This document shows positions 19,927 through 31,497 of a stretch of DNA of 64,000 bases, one piece after another. The first letter of the stretch is position 1. Every line of letters starts with the position of its first letter. The stretch is from positions 112,334,716 through 112,398,715 of the forward strand of contig NC_073745.1 of the NCBI RefSeq assembly GCF_029784135.1, given 5' to 3'. Below the pieces are notes generated by a model, which made no database searches, had not been told where the DNA came from, and worked only from the letters and a program-made list of their open reading frames with translations. The stretch comes from Toxorhynchites rutilus septentrionalis. Its lineage: Eukaryota > Arthropoda > Insecta > Diptera > Culicidae. The position numbers were made by a program, and so were the translations under genes.

Positions 19927-21654
19927 GGAATGGTTTGAGGAAAAAAAAATCATAAATTGCGCCAGGATAAGGAAGGTCTCACGAATTGCTTTGAACAAAT
20001 TTCTTGTCGAAAACCTGAGCATCGAATACCTATTCTGATATAGCTCCGACCAACTTAAATTACCATTTCGTGACACCATTTTCTTATCGATAGAAGACAT
20101 AAAACGGAATTCGCTGTAAATACTGAACTCTATTTCGGAAGATGTGCTTGAAAAATGTTTCAATAATTGAATTTTTTTTTTCAATTCGCAATAATCGCAC
20201 CTTGTCAAAACCTCATTGGTAACGACATAGTCACTACGCAAAGCGTATATCATTTCGAAAGGGACTTACTTTGAATGCAATATGCAGTGAATATTTTGTT
20301 TTCTGTATAATTTTCTGACAGCGCAAACAAAAACTCATTTTTTTCGTGCCCATACAAACTCGCTCATGCAAAACTTCCCACGCATTGGAAGGTGTTAGTA
20401 TAACCAAATTAAGCGCGACGTAAGTATGCCGTTGAGGCTATTTCCAGCGCAAAGAGCACGTGTGTTCTAAACTGCCAATGACAAGATTTTCGGTGATGAA
20501 TCTGGCCAATCCAGATTAGACATGATTGATTGCTCTAAAGGATGATAGATTGTAATTTTGAATCGTTAGTAGATGATCATTTCAACGGACACCGAAGAAG
20601 TATTTCAAGTATCATAAAACTAGCCCAAGTTCATGCATGCTTTTATTCGCCATACTTAAATAAATATGTGATCTGCGTGTAGTCACGAGACTAAATTATA
20701 TTTCGAAATACATAAACATCATACCAAAGAAAGAAGAGGCACAAAAGGTACAATTTGTCCCTTTCATGTTACCGAGTCCCCTGGCAGTGCTGTAATTTCG
20801 CGATACAATTTTCGCTAGGTGGAATACCGAATACCAATGCGACCCGAAGTGACATCCTCGTGAATATAATAACTTCTACAGAAGTGCCCAAAAAGTACCA
20901 TTCTATTTTTATCATTTCGATTAACATCTTTCCGAAGAAGTGTCCCCCTGCTAAAAATGATCGGGTAGGGCAAATTGCTCAGTGTATTTACCACTTTGCA
21001 TAATCCTCTGATGGTCAACGGAGGCTGAGGTGGTCGTGGAGGGAGAATTACGGATCACCTTTCGCTTCAATAAGTCCCATTTTGCATCCACGAGAGGGCC
21101 AATTCATCGTTCATTGGCCACTTGATTCAGCTTCGAAGTGGGAATGAAAATGAACAGAAGAGAGATTAAAACAAGATGCCCACGGAGTGTTTTTTTTACG
21201 GAGACCTTTATCCCTTAACCAAACTAGACGTTTAGAAAATCCAACCATTACGCACCCATCCACGCTCAAGCACCTTCAATGGGCGCCTCACTCAGCCTGG
21301 ATTAGGTTAAAGTTGGGGAATTTATTTGAAGTGGAATGTTTGCTTAAAACGATGATATTGCATTACCCTTCTCGAAATTTTTCGAGGAATCGTTCGTCCT
21401 TCGGCGGAAAAGAAATAAACGGACGAGTCTCGTCTACAATATAAAAATTCATGCGAATGCCTCGTTCAATGTTTTTCGCTGCTTTGCATTTGTTCTTGGT
21501 ATTCTGTTATCGAAATTTTATGGAATAACAATCCTTCGATGTTTTTGATTTCTGTAAAAAGAGTCTCATGGCGCAGCAAAATGATTATAAAATATTGTAT
21601 CTTACTTGAAAGTGAACTAAATATAATTTGAAATCAACACTTGTGGTCCTACAA
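19927..21654. other. Anonymous DNA, no gene recognised
   Basis: Short ORFs only, none with a family resemblance. No clear repeats seen. Confidence 0.45.
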
Positions 21655-22720
21655 AATCGACCCTAAAATTTCAAAAAGTTACCCTATACAAAATGTTCAC
21701 CACCTCGAAAAAACACCCTATGTCAAATTTCAGCTCAATCAGACTTAAGGGAGAGTGGCGCAAAGCGGTCAAAGTTTGAGTTTTTTGAAAATCGAAAAAT
21801 CACGAAATCGGGTTTTTCGAAAAAAAATTTTTGATGCCAAATGCCTTAAAATGGCATGAAACGTCGAGATCTAGTGTCATCTCGAAATTTTTTTTTGTCA
21901 AAAATCGGCACTGAGAGTTTTTTTTCGGCATGCGAAACGAAAAGTATGGTTTAGGGTACCAATAAAAATAGTTATCTCGATTTTTCATTCGAAACTTGCT
22001 ACGGAATGTTGTTTTGCACAATAATAATAAAAATGGTGCCAAAAGTCTTAAAATTGCATGACACGTTGAGATTTACAGTTATCTCAAAAAATTTTTTTCC
22101 AAAAATCAATTTTTCAGACAAAAAAACGACCAAGTGCCAAAAAAACATTTTTTTGACAAAAAAAAATTCGATATAACTGTAAATCTCGACGAGTAATGCA
22201 ATTTTAAGACATTTGGCACAAAACCATAACAAAAATTTTTAAAACCTCGATTTTCGGTGATTTTTCGTTTTTCAAAAAAACTAAAATTTTAACTTTTGTG
22301 ACACCAGTAAATGAAGTCCGAATGAGCTAATATTCTGTAGAGGGTATATTATTCTGCAAAGTAACATTTCGTAGCAAGCTCCGAACGAAAAATCGAGATG
22401 ATTATTTTTATTATCATCCTAAACCATATTTTTCGTTTTGTATTTTTTGTATTGTATTGACGAAAAAAAATTTCGAGATGAAACTAGATCTCGACGTTTC
22501 ATGCCATTTTAAGACATTTGGCATCAAAAAAAAATTTCGTAACCCCGGATTTCCGATTTCCGATTTCCGATTTTCAAAAAAATCAAACTATGACCGCTTT
22601 GCGCCACCTTCCCTTAAGTCCGATTGAGTTGATATTTTGCATAGGGTGTTTTTTCGAGGTGGTGAACATTTTTTATGGGGTAACTTTTTGAAACTCGAGA
22701 TGACCATTTTCATTGGCACC
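21655..22720. repeat. Large foldback (inverted-repeat) element, about 1.07 kb
   Basis: The left arm begins with AGTTACCC, CACCACCTCGAAAAAACACC and CTTAAGGGAGAGTGGCGCAAAGCGG. The right arm carries the complements in reverse order, ending GGGTAACT near 22686. Further in, GATGCCAAATGCCTTAAAA and CGTCGAGATCTAGT (left, 21833-21878) mirror ACTAGATCTCGACG and TTTTAAGACATTTGGCATC (right, 22482-22526). A second mirrored module, based on TGCCAAA(A/T)GTCTTAAAATTGCAT, forms the core. The arms are about 450-500 bp. No transposase inside. It is probably a non-autonomous foldback transposon. Confidence 0.85.
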
Positions 22721-23149
22721 CTAATACACCCGTATCATTAAATATACTTCTCGAAACTCACCAAATGTGCACTGTTTAGAAACGGAGTGTCAAAATAGTA
22801 CTTATCAAAAGTCGTACTATGAAACATCGAGCCATTGAAGAGAAAGTTAAATCAGATCTACAGCAAAACACAAAATCATAACGGAAAATGCAAATGAAAT
22901 CTTAAGATTTCCATTCCTGCATATCTAATGATGTTTACTATCCATCTTCAATTGAATGGGCAAATTAATTCAAGCCTCCCCCTTGAGAGCATCGCACAGT
23001 AAATATTTATATTCAATACTTGGTTCATTCTCATCTGGTCGATATCCAATCGCAATCATCTTGTAGCCATAATAACATTCAGATTTAAAGTGTGTCATTC
23101 AATGATCTACTACTATCGTTTCCATTCTGTTTCGTTCCCCAATTCACAG
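22721..23149 (+). other. Sequence upstream of the first recognised cyclase exon
   Basis: No coding exon recognised. It ends in a pyrimidine-rich stretch and TTCACAG, the acceptor for the exon at 23150. The exon with the start codon must lie further upstream, inside or outside the window. Confidence 0.5.
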
Positions 23150-23280
23150 AAAACTCCCATCTGGACGATCTGTACACGCGGTACCGGCAGCGATTGCGAA
23201 AGTCGTTATTCATTTCAGGCCTGGGAATATCGATACTGTCCTGTCTGGTATCAATCGCCCTCAGCCAGCTTCAAAAAGCG
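23150..23280 (+). CDS. Ac76E: Adenylyl cyclase Ac76E-type, exon with first membrane helix
   Basis: Membrane adenylyl cyclases make cAMP from ATP under control of G proteins; Ac76E is the fly member closest to vertebrate types 2/4/7. This exon encodes about 44 residues: a charged segment ENSHLDDLYTRYRQRLRKSL, then a hydrophobic helix (LFISGLGISILSCLVSIAL), the likely first of six in membrane module 1. Acceptor TTCACAG/A at 23149/23150 enters after the first base of a codon. Donor GCG/GTAAGA at 23280/23281 leaves in phase 0. There is no start codon here, so at least one upstream exon is missing. Gene identity rests mainly on the C1 and linker exons downstream. Confidence 0.85.
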
Positions 23281-23517
23281 GTAAGATAAAATTGTGCTCT
23301 CGTGTATCCACTCCCACAGCATCCCATCCACAAGCACTGTTCCGAATTGCCCCGTGCTGTGAAACGTTTTTCGAGGCACGGATGGCATCGGACGCTTCAG
23401 GAACAAAAACCAAACACACATACACAGCCCACCATCCCCGCACTCTACACCACCATAGCTCTAAGCTAGCAAAACAAAACCAAAAGTGAAACCAAATTGA
23501 AAACAGTTGATTTACAG
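23281..23517 (+). other. Intron, 237 bp
   Basis: Flanked by GTAAGA and TTTACAG and joins two phase-0 ends. No repeat recognised, and the GC content is higher than in the long introns. Confidence 0.75.
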
Positions 23518-23715
23518 ATTGTGGCCGACCTGACGATGCTCGGCGTTGCATTCCTGCTGCTGTGTGGCATCCTCGTGGCGCTGCATTTCCCCGTCGTGAT
23601 GAATTCACCGCTGGCCGCCCTCGCCTTCGCACTGCTCACCACCGGGACCGTCGGAGCCGTCGCCATTGCCGTCGGTGCACAGCTGGCGCCACTGCCGCTC
23701 TTTGCACTCATTTTG
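23518..23715 (+). CDS. Ac76E: Adenylyl cyclase Ac76E-type, membrane helices 2 to 4
   Basis: This exon encodes 66 residues that are almost wholly hydrophobic: LTMLGVAFLLLCGILVAL, then SPLAALAFALLTTGTVGAV and the start of another helix, QLAPLPLFALIL. These continue membrane module 1 of the cyclase. Acceptor TTTACAG/ATT and donor TTG/GTAAGT are both phase 0 and match the neighbouring exons. Gene-body composition is GC-rich compared with the flanking introns, as for all exons of this gene. The opposite strand also has open frames; they are shadows. Confidence 0.88.
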
Positions 23716-24240
23716 GTAAGTCCCGAGTCGAGAGGTTAAGCTTTCTACTAGTACCAGGTTCGAGTGTTTGAACACGTCCCCATCGATTATCCTTCGGTTT
23801 ACTGCTTGCATATTTTTTCCCTCCCGCGTTCGATTATGCATTCCGTGCACGGTGCCAGAGATTATAGAATTTCTCGGGAATAGGGAAGGCACCGATACAA
23901 ATAATAATGATATTTCACGGGGAAGCTGGCTGCATAATGCACCCCTGGCAATTTGAAACTTGTTAAATCTTCAGTTCCCCGCAGAAGATATATTGCAATA
24001 TTGTGGAATGTTTTATGTACATTATGAGGCGAACACTTACAGATTATTTGTATCAAAATGAACTCATAAAAAGTTGATGAATGGAGATGTGTAAGAAATC
24101 GACCAATAAGAATGGTAGGCAAACGAAGATCAAGATAAGAATCACGTGTTTTTCCCTATTTTCATTCATAGCTTCTCGAACAGTTGGCGCGTAGATTTTT
24201 ATCACTTGAAACGAACGTATATTTGACTCAGTTGAGAATA
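23716..24240 (+). other. Start of the 9.8-kb intron, no repeat recognised
   Basis: The intron runs 23716-33553. This first part looks unique. A phrase near 24260-24320 (GGTTCTCAAACTG..., AGACCCC) resembles the start of an inserted element ahead of the foldback half-copy. Confidence 0.5.
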
Positions 24241-24329
24241 TAGTTTAGAACAGAGGTTCTCAAACTGTTTTGGGCGAGAGACCCCTTTTCCAGAATGATG
24301 TGATACCAAAGACCCCTATAGCAAAATTT

Positions 24330-24740
24330 CTCTAAAAATTTTTTTTGATGCCAAATGTCTTAAAATGGCATGAAACGTCGAGATCTAGTGTCATCTCAAA
24401 TTTTTTTTTGTCAAAAATCAGCACTCTGGCACTCGGCATACAAAACGAAAAATATGGTTTAGGATGATAATAAAAATAATCATCTCGATTTTTCGTTCGG
24501 AGCTTGCTACGAAATGTTGCTTTGCAGAATAATATACCCTCTACAGAATATTAGCTCATTCGGACTTCATTTACTGGTGTCACAAAAGTTAAAATTTTAG
24601 TTTTTTTTGAAAAACGAAAAATCACCGAAAATCGAGGTTTTAAAATTTTTTTGTTATGGTTTTGTGCCAAATGTCTTAAAATTGCATTACTCGTCGAGAT
24701 TTACAGTTATATCGAATTTTTTTTTGTCAAAAAAATGTTT
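24330..24740. repeat. Half copy of the 21655-22720 foldback
   Basis: The sequence has GATGCCAAATGTCTTAAAA, CGTCGAGATCTAGT, CATCTCGATTTTTCG, AGCTTGCTACGAAATGTTG and TGTGCCAAATGTCTTAAAATT, all words of the foldback, in one orientation. It has no mirrored second arm, and ends in a T run near 24735. It may be the ancestral single module or a broken foldback. Confidence 0.8.
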
Positions 24741-24744
24741 TTTT

Positions 24745-25795
24745 TATTCATACATAATACTTACCAATTTAAAAAACTTTGCGATTAATGAAATGAGAAA
24801 ACTTGACCTTATTTTCTTCTTAAAATTCAACAAAATAAATATATACATGAAATTCAGTAATTATCAAGTGTAACTAATAATTTTTAAATACACATTACTT
24901 ACAAATACTTAAGTAGGTAATTTATTTTTGAAACTAATTTAAATCCGCAAAGTAAAAATAAAAATGTGTTCCTGAAAAACGCAATCCTACGTCAAAAACT
25001 ATGGGTGGGTTACACCTAAAATACAACCGCAAGGTTGACGTAGGACTACCGTTGGCTTAGTAGACATTTGAGTGTATTGATTGAATCATTGATTGAACCA
25101 GTGATCAAATTAAACAATTTCCGAATTCAGATGCGAACAAATCCCAATTTAGGTAAATTCATGTATTGTGAAAAGATTACTTTCTTTGTTGCAAGTCGTA
25201 TGGCATGATACCTTGTTCATTTCATTCATTTCTGGTGGACTTCCAAAATATGTGTTTGGCACCCCAATCAACGTAAACAACGAAAACCAAGAAAATCGAA
25301 CATTCATAATTTTCGGTGACAAGTATCCTTAACGCTACGCTCTTTTAAATTATTTTCAATCATTTAAGTTCACTTTCACTGTGCAATCACGTTGTAATCT
25401 CTTGAATTAAATTAGCCGACGAGTGTATTATCATTCAGGGTAGCAACTCAACCAGGAAAACCGGTAAAACCGGTAAATTTTTTTCATTCAAAACTAGGAA
25501 AAATCAGATGGATTAATGTTTTCAATTGTTATTTAAATGTAGTGCACTTGTATGTTTTATATACATTGATCTTCAATCAAAGAATCAACGGAGTTTTCGT
25601 AGACACTTGAGTCCCATCTAGAGTCAGAGTCTCTAGTCGACGCAAGATTGATTTTTCATCTTCCAACAAACACAAACATAAAGAATTACACCATTTCTTT
25701 CGATTGATTTATAATTCAAACTGTTGAAAAAAACCCATTCCACTGAAACAGAATACAGAACGTATAATACGTAGAATACACACACGAGTAAGGTC
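24745..25795. other. Intron sequence with one inverted-repeat word
   Basis: TCCTACGTCAA at about 24986-24996 is mirrored by TTGACGTAGGA at 25035-25045. See the finding on the recurrent word. A low-complexity block of ACCGGTAAAACCGGTAAA lies near 25460. No gene recognised. Confidence 0.5.
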
Positions 25796-27160
25796 GTGAG
25801 CTCATTTGGGCAATCTTCCTCAGCAAGTGGTAGATATGATCCCATGAAACTCAAATGCTCTAGTGCTAAGCTCTTTCCGCATATGTTTCCGGACAGTGGG
25901 ATGGTACCAAAGATGCATCTCAGCAGAACTAAAATGAGCTACCTGATCACATACGGTATTGAGCCATACTTTTTGAATGACATCCTTCGTTTACTCGAAA
26001 ATCGCAAGGATATCGTAATCGGCTTCGACGAAACGTTAAATAAGATTTCACTAGATGGATGTTAGCGTCCGTTACTGGAATGTAACGAAGGGAACGGTGG
26101 AATCCAGAAACATTGGCTCAGCTGTTCTAAGCTCAACGCGTGCACTGGACTTGTTCGACGGATTAAAGAAATATTTTGAAGCTAAACCTAGTTTGAAGTG
26201 GGTCAACGCAGCATTGACGGTCCCCATGTTAATTGGAAAGTAGTGAAGCAGCTGAATGAAGAAATTCGTGAAATCCGAAGCAGCCAAAACTACGAGTTCA
26301 CGAATATAGGTAGCTGCAGTTTGCAAGTTTTCATAATTCATTCAAGAAGGAATGAAAAAGACTGTATGGAAAATTGATGAATTCCTCCAGTGTTTCTACA
26401 GGCTGTTTGAGAACGTTCCGGTAAGATGTGGGGAGTATTCTTGAATAATTGGATCGGCTGAAGTTTTGCGGAGTAAAATGGATCGAAACCCAACCGATGG
26501 CATAAATAGCCCTGGACATGCTGCCGTACCTTAAAACCTACGTAGCCACAATCTAAGCACAAAAGGAACGTAAATACAAAGATACACATCCAGATTTCCG
26601 TAGGAGCTTCGCTGCTGTGTTCACAGCCAGTACCTTTAGAGTAGTTGCAGAGGCTCTCGAGGATAAATTGTTAGTGTGTTTTCTTAACATCAGCTGCTGC
26701 AGTTCAACCATTTTTCGCTGTAAAAGATGCAATCAACAGTGTTGTGGAAACAATCAAGTTTTTGAGATAAATATCTTGATTTTTGTCAGAACTGTAAAGA
26801 GTACTACATTTAATTTTTTCGAGAAATGAAGGAACGATCATCTATATATATACACACACGATATATTTGTTGTATCCAGTTTATAGTTTTCAAAAAAGCG
26901 CTTGAACATTTCGTCGAGAAAAATAGAATCAGTGGTACCGTAGTGAGCAAAAGTAAACAGGAATTCATCGAGTTTTGTGATACTTTGGGTTCGTGCGGTA
27001 TGCTAAAAAACTATCGTCGAAAAGAAGAACGTTTGGACCTTTTGTGGGTGAAGAAACTCATGGGCGCAGCGGGAAAAGAATATACAAACTTGTCTGACTT
27101 TGTCAAAGAGATCCTCATTCTGTCGCATGGCAATACTACATTGGAGCGAGGTCCTCCATG
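25796..27160 (+). pseudogene. hAT-like transposase-derived relic
   Basis: Several + frame pieces follow the order of a protein I associate with hAT-like, zinc-finger-type transposases of insects. They are MHLSRTKMSYLITYGIEPYF and IGFDETLNK near 25910-26045, MDVSVRYWN near 26055, SIDGPHVNWKVVKQLNEE near 26210, FTNIGSCSLQV near 26299, LKFCGVKWIETQPMA near 26455, and a C-terminal part ending LSHGNTTLERG near 27117-27155. The last is the dimerisation-type motif LSHG..S.ERG. Stops and frameshifts separate the pieces, and 26690-26890 looks foreign. Ends and terminal repeats were not found. It is not functional; the family name is tentative. Confidence 0.6.
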
Positions 27161-28230
27161 AACAAAGTATGTTTGGTGGTAAACCAAAATGATCCAAACT
27201 TGGTAGCTCAGCCCATTGTTCACAATGAATTCATCTTATTTTGCAAACAACTTGCAACCTAAATGCAAGCTTGTTATGTTTGTTTGGACTTGAATTTGAT
27301 CATGGCTTTATTCGTTCTACTAAAATATTAGTCATTATTGTAACAAATTGCTCCACGTAATACAACTTATACAGTATACCGAGATCGTCCCCAAGGGGAT
27401 ATCGACCACTTTGAGAAACCCTGGTTTAGAATTTAGTACGGTGCGATGACTAAAAAAGGCGAGCGCGCGAGCAATCGTAAAACCAACGGACGATTGTGGC
27501 TGTAACAGTAACAAAGGGATCATTCATATCGATAGTCACTCTGATGCTTGACCGAGTGACACATATATTTTTTGACTATATGAAGAAGCATTACTCACTT
27601 TCTCCATCACTCACAGTGTTTGACCTAGGATTTGAATATATCATGTGAGCAAAAATTCTGTATACCCGACCAAAATTAAACAAAGTAAGTAGTCTCAGGC
27701 TGCCTTCTGCAGCCAGAAGTTCTCTTAAGAAGAATTGAGACCCATGTTGTTCCTTGAATATATCACAGTCTTGAGTCCGCTAACGAGAGATCAGCAGCAT
27801 CCAGACTTCCAACGTTCGAAGCAATAATTGTATAATTTGCGCTCGGAGTTCGTGAAGATCTTGTTCTCGTTGACCCTTCCGCTTAGTGGATTTCGACAAA
27901 TTGTTCGAACTCCCGTTCGCCACGCGTTCTGTAGGGAATTTTGTGCGAAGGCAATTCAATCCACTCGTTGAGGGAATAATTTCGATAGATTGATCGACCT
28001 CCGTTCGTCACGCGTTCCGTAGGGAATCAGTGCTATCCAGTTTATTCTTGATAAAATACATACAACACTCTACTTCGAAACCTGTAACGTGCAAGCCAAA
28101 CTCATTACGGTTGATTCCTTGGCGCAACCGAGTTTGCTGCTTCGTTCGCACGCTTACAGAGATGTCATTAGAATCCAATCGAGATTTAGTCAACTGTGAT
28201 CTTCATTTGTAAAAAATAATTAACTTGAAA
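27161..28230. other. Intron sequence with an 88-bp direct repeat
   Basis: Apart from the direct repeat at 27890-28030, listed separately, nothing was recognised. Confidence 0.4.
27890..28030. repeat. Two direct copies of an approximately 88-bp unit
   Basis: TTTCGACAAATTGTTCGAAC... with CGTTCGCCACGCGTTC at 27914 is repeated as TTTCGATAGATTGATCGACC... with CGTTCGTCACGCGTTC at 28002. Each is followed by (C/T)GTAGGGAAT. Such repeats can occur inside LTRs, but no second LTR was found. Confidence 0.6.
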
Positions 28231-28545
28231 CGCTCAACCGATTTACCGATTCACAAATGAAAATGAATGAAAGACTTTTCTGGAAAAATGTTATATGAAA
28301 CCTAAACGCCTAGTTTTAGGCGAAAGATCATTTTTATATATTTTTAGAAAGTACAGACTTGCTCCCATAAAATGTCAAAATGCGCACATGCGCCTCCATA
28401 TTTATGTAAACCCAATGGAGACGCATGAATAAACAAGTTTTCTTCAAATGTTTCGCCTAAAACTCAACATTCAAAGCTCATATATAGTTTTTTTTCGGAA
28501 AAGTCTGAAATTCACTCAAGAAATCTCAAATCGGTTGAACGGTTC
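28231..28545. repeat. Small foldback/MITE, about 315 bp
   Basis: Mirrored words in order: GCTCAACCGATTT (28232) with AAATCGGTTGAAC (28528), GACTTTTCTGG (28273) with CGGAAAAGTC (28495), GTTTTAGGCGAAA (28312) with TTTCGCCTAAAAC (28451), and ATGCGCCTCCAT (28388) with ATGGAGACGCAT (28414). The centre lies near 28405. Target duplication not resolved. Non-autonomous. Confidence 0.8.
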
Positions 28546-29399
28546 TAAAGTTACGAGATTTTAAAAATGAGCGTTTTGGCAAAACAATCGATTTTTTAAT
28601 GCACTCGTAGTCTGAATTTTGCATCCAAAAGGGAGAGTAAAAATAATTTTCTAAAATTTTTCGAAAACGATTAAACACATAACAAGGTTTGAACAATACA
28701 GCACATCAGAGACGAAAGTGCTGAAAGTCTCTTAAATAAAGACAAAAAAAAATACAGCACAATTTATCGTGGAATTGTATATACTTTATATACTTTCACA
28801 TGCGGTCGGACCACTTCTCAAATGCGCAAGATGTACTTAAAACCATTGTTTACGGCAAAAATTCATAGAAATTTCATGATCGATCGGAATCAAATCACTA
28901 ACCTAAATAGGCCTAAAACACTCCAAAATTCACACAAGATCTCCCCAAGCAAACAAGATCAGCTTAAATTTTAATAATTTTTTCGGATATCACTTCAGAA
29001 TGCATCGAACTGTTGTATTTAATTGTGTTTTAAAAACCCTTTCGTGGAAGTTTCGAATCTTCGCACGAGACTTCTTGTAAATTGTTAATTTTCGATAAAA
29101 AAATACCCTATGCTCAATCGGGCTTTATTTACTAGTGTCACAATGTGTCATCATTTTTTCAATCCATATGATATTTTTTCTGCTTGTTATGATCGAAACT
29201 AGTTGCTTAAGATCATTTGTGACTATATTACGAACAAATTTTGATAGGGACATGTATTTCTCTTATGAAAAGTGGAAAATATACATGAATTTGTTCGGAA
29301 CTCAGCCCCTACCTCTTTCAGTGGCTGCCCTCCCATTTCTAATACGCTTTTAACCACCTCTAATGTGTTAGGAATATGTATATCAAGTTTGGTAAATAT
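28546..29399. other. Intron sequence, no gene recognised
   Basis: Near 29095-29140 a short stretch (ATACCCTATGCTC..., TTTACTAGTGTCACAA) resembles words of the large foldback. Confidence 0.4.
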
Positions 29400-30788
29400 C
29401 GATCAAGGTATGGTCAATATATTCAGAGGTATGAGTATTTTTAGTATTTTTATAACGACGAAACAAACAGAGGGCGCGCTCGAAGGATTTTTATGTTTAT
29501 CATATGGTGATTTGACATGGTCAAGAAACGCCAATTCAAGATATCGTAAGCAGTGCCAACAATTTATGGTCGATATATACGCGAAGGTAGAGATTGAACG
29601 ACTGCAATTCTTACTACACAATCAACAAAAGCGGTGCGAGGAATAATACATTCACTTGCGAGACACTATCATGAGCAATGCCGACACAGCTTTAGTTATA
29701 GCCAGGCCAAAGCGCAATGCATTGTCATGACATTGCGCGTGTGTTCAAACACAAAATGAAGTTCGATCGTATTCATCCCCACATATTGTTGGTTGTATTC
29801 TGTTGAATGGAAAAAGCGCAATTTCGCATGCTGTTCAAACTCAAGTCCAATCGAGTTGGGCAAATGTGACAACCTTGCCACGCAATTCGACGTAAACAAC
29901 ATTGGTCTCCATGTTCCATTTCTATGAAGCAAGAATAGTAATGGTTTTTCGGGTGGAATAAACACGCAAAATTTAGCATTCAAACACATTCAAAACAAAT
30001 TTAGCATCCAAAGGAAATTGAATAATAATTTTCATTCAAATTTCAACAATTTAGAATTATTCCCGGAATTATGCCGATCAGATAGAGAGTAAATTGAACC
30101 ACAAATACGGATGACTTATTTTGACCATTGTTTCGCTACAAGGCGAACGAATTTAAGAGTGTAAAAGTCGATTTCGATAGAATTGTAAAATCCGATCACT
30201 CATATGCATATATGAATATTGAGTTCTACAAATCGGTGAAGACTAATAAAAAACATCCATGAATAAAGGAAGCAATATGGCTGTGTTTCAAACTTATATT
30301 ACCGATGTGAATACTCCTCGATTGAATGACAACGATAAAATAACGCGATTCCAAACAGGCCGAATAATCAGCTCCATTGAAGTTAGCTGGCGTATCGCTG
30401 TTTTCCAATTTATGAACGAGACCAAGCTGTTATAAACTAAGCCATGTTGAAAATCACATGCATGTATTTTCTAACAAGGAGACAGCAATAAATATTGATT
30501 TTCTATATTTCATTTTTTCTACTTTCCGACAAACTTATAATACTTTTTTAAGTTGACGTTTAACTTTTAAGAGATCAAACAGTTACGTTAATGAAATACA
30601 CAAGAAACATCATATAACCTTTCGTTCAAATCATTTAATTCGTTTTTTTATCGGTCACATTCGATTTATTTTAAAGATCGTTAAAATATTCAAACACACT
30701 TACAATACATTAGTGTGTTTTATTCAACACCCAAAATATTCACTAGAAATAATTTATTTGGCAGAACAACGTTTGCCTGGTCAGCTAG
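29400..30788 (+). mobile_element. Helitron fragment with 3' CTAG end
   Basis: A stretch at 29504-29710 encodes a piece of the N-terminal Helitron protein: CQQFMVDIYAKVEIERLQF then HNQQKRCEE, a stop, and YIHLRDTIMS. The 3' end is ...CCTGGTCAGCTAG at 30788 followed by T, matching the CTRR terminus inserted between A and T. The middle (29760-29935) matches the copy at 45520-45850. Rep catalytic motifs and the helicase are missing. The 5' end near 29400 is a guess. Confidence 0.75.
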
Positions 30789-31049
30789 TAGAATAATAAT
30801 TGAGTCGGGTAGGACCGACACTCCACCGAAGGGAAAGACAAACATTTTGTTTTGAAAACGATTTGATTATCTCCTCTTTCTTTTTTTTAACAGATGCCTA
30901 ACTAGGTTTGCAAGAGCAGCCGGATATCATGGACGAATCAGCAGAGCGGTTTTTAGAACGTAATCCGAATCTGTCATTCCGAATGCTGGAAGCTATTTTA
31001 GATATGAAAAAATGAGTACTGAACCGATCGACATGAAAATTGGTATGTT
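30789..31049. other. Short spacer with a transposon-like fragment
   Basis: 30893-31015 has the + frame DESAERFLERNPNLSFRMLEA, an unrecognised ORF tail ending in a stop just before the array. It may belong to whatever element carries the 143-bp repeats. Confidence 0.35.
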
Positions 31050-31497
31050 GGGGTTTTTGGGGCCGGGGAAGGTTTTCGTGATATTTTGAGACCCCTCCCC
31101 CCTCTCTAAGGGGGGGGGGGGCTGCCATACAAATGAAACACAAATTTCTGTATTACTCGGAAATTAACCAAGCAAACGAAACCAAAGTTGGCATGTAAAA
31201 GTTTTAGGGTACAATAAATGTTTCTATGATGGTTAGACAGTCCTTCCTCCACTCAAAGGGGGGGCTGCCATACAAATGAAACACGAATTTCTGCATTACT
31301 CGAGAATTAATCAAGCAAATGAAACCAAATTTGGCATGTGGAGGTTTTAGGATGCAATAAATGTTTCTATGGTGATAAGATACACCTTCCCCCTCTCTTA
31401 GAGGGGGCTGCCATACAAATGAAACACAGTTTTTTGCATTACTCGGAAATTAATCAATCAAACGGAACCAAAGTTGGCATGTGAAAGTTTTAGGGTT
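31050..31497. repeat. Second 143-bp tandem array, about three copies
   Basis: TTTCTATG lies at 31221 and 31364. The same unit parts as in 17740-18620 are present, including the C-run/G-run (CCCCCCTCTCTAAGGGGGGGGG near 31087, given in part) and CTGCCATACAAATGAAACAC. It has the same orientation as the first array. Confidence 0.88.

Noticed and set aside
23261..23892. ORFs on the - strand opposite cyclase exons at 23.2-23.7 kb
   Set aside because: Antisense shadows of the membrane-helix exons, rich in Arg/Gly as expected from the complement of hydrophobic codons.
27700..28080. LTR of a retrotransposon
   Set aside because: The stretch has an LTR-like look with an internal direct repeat, but no second LTR, no primer-binding site and no gag-pol were found nearby.
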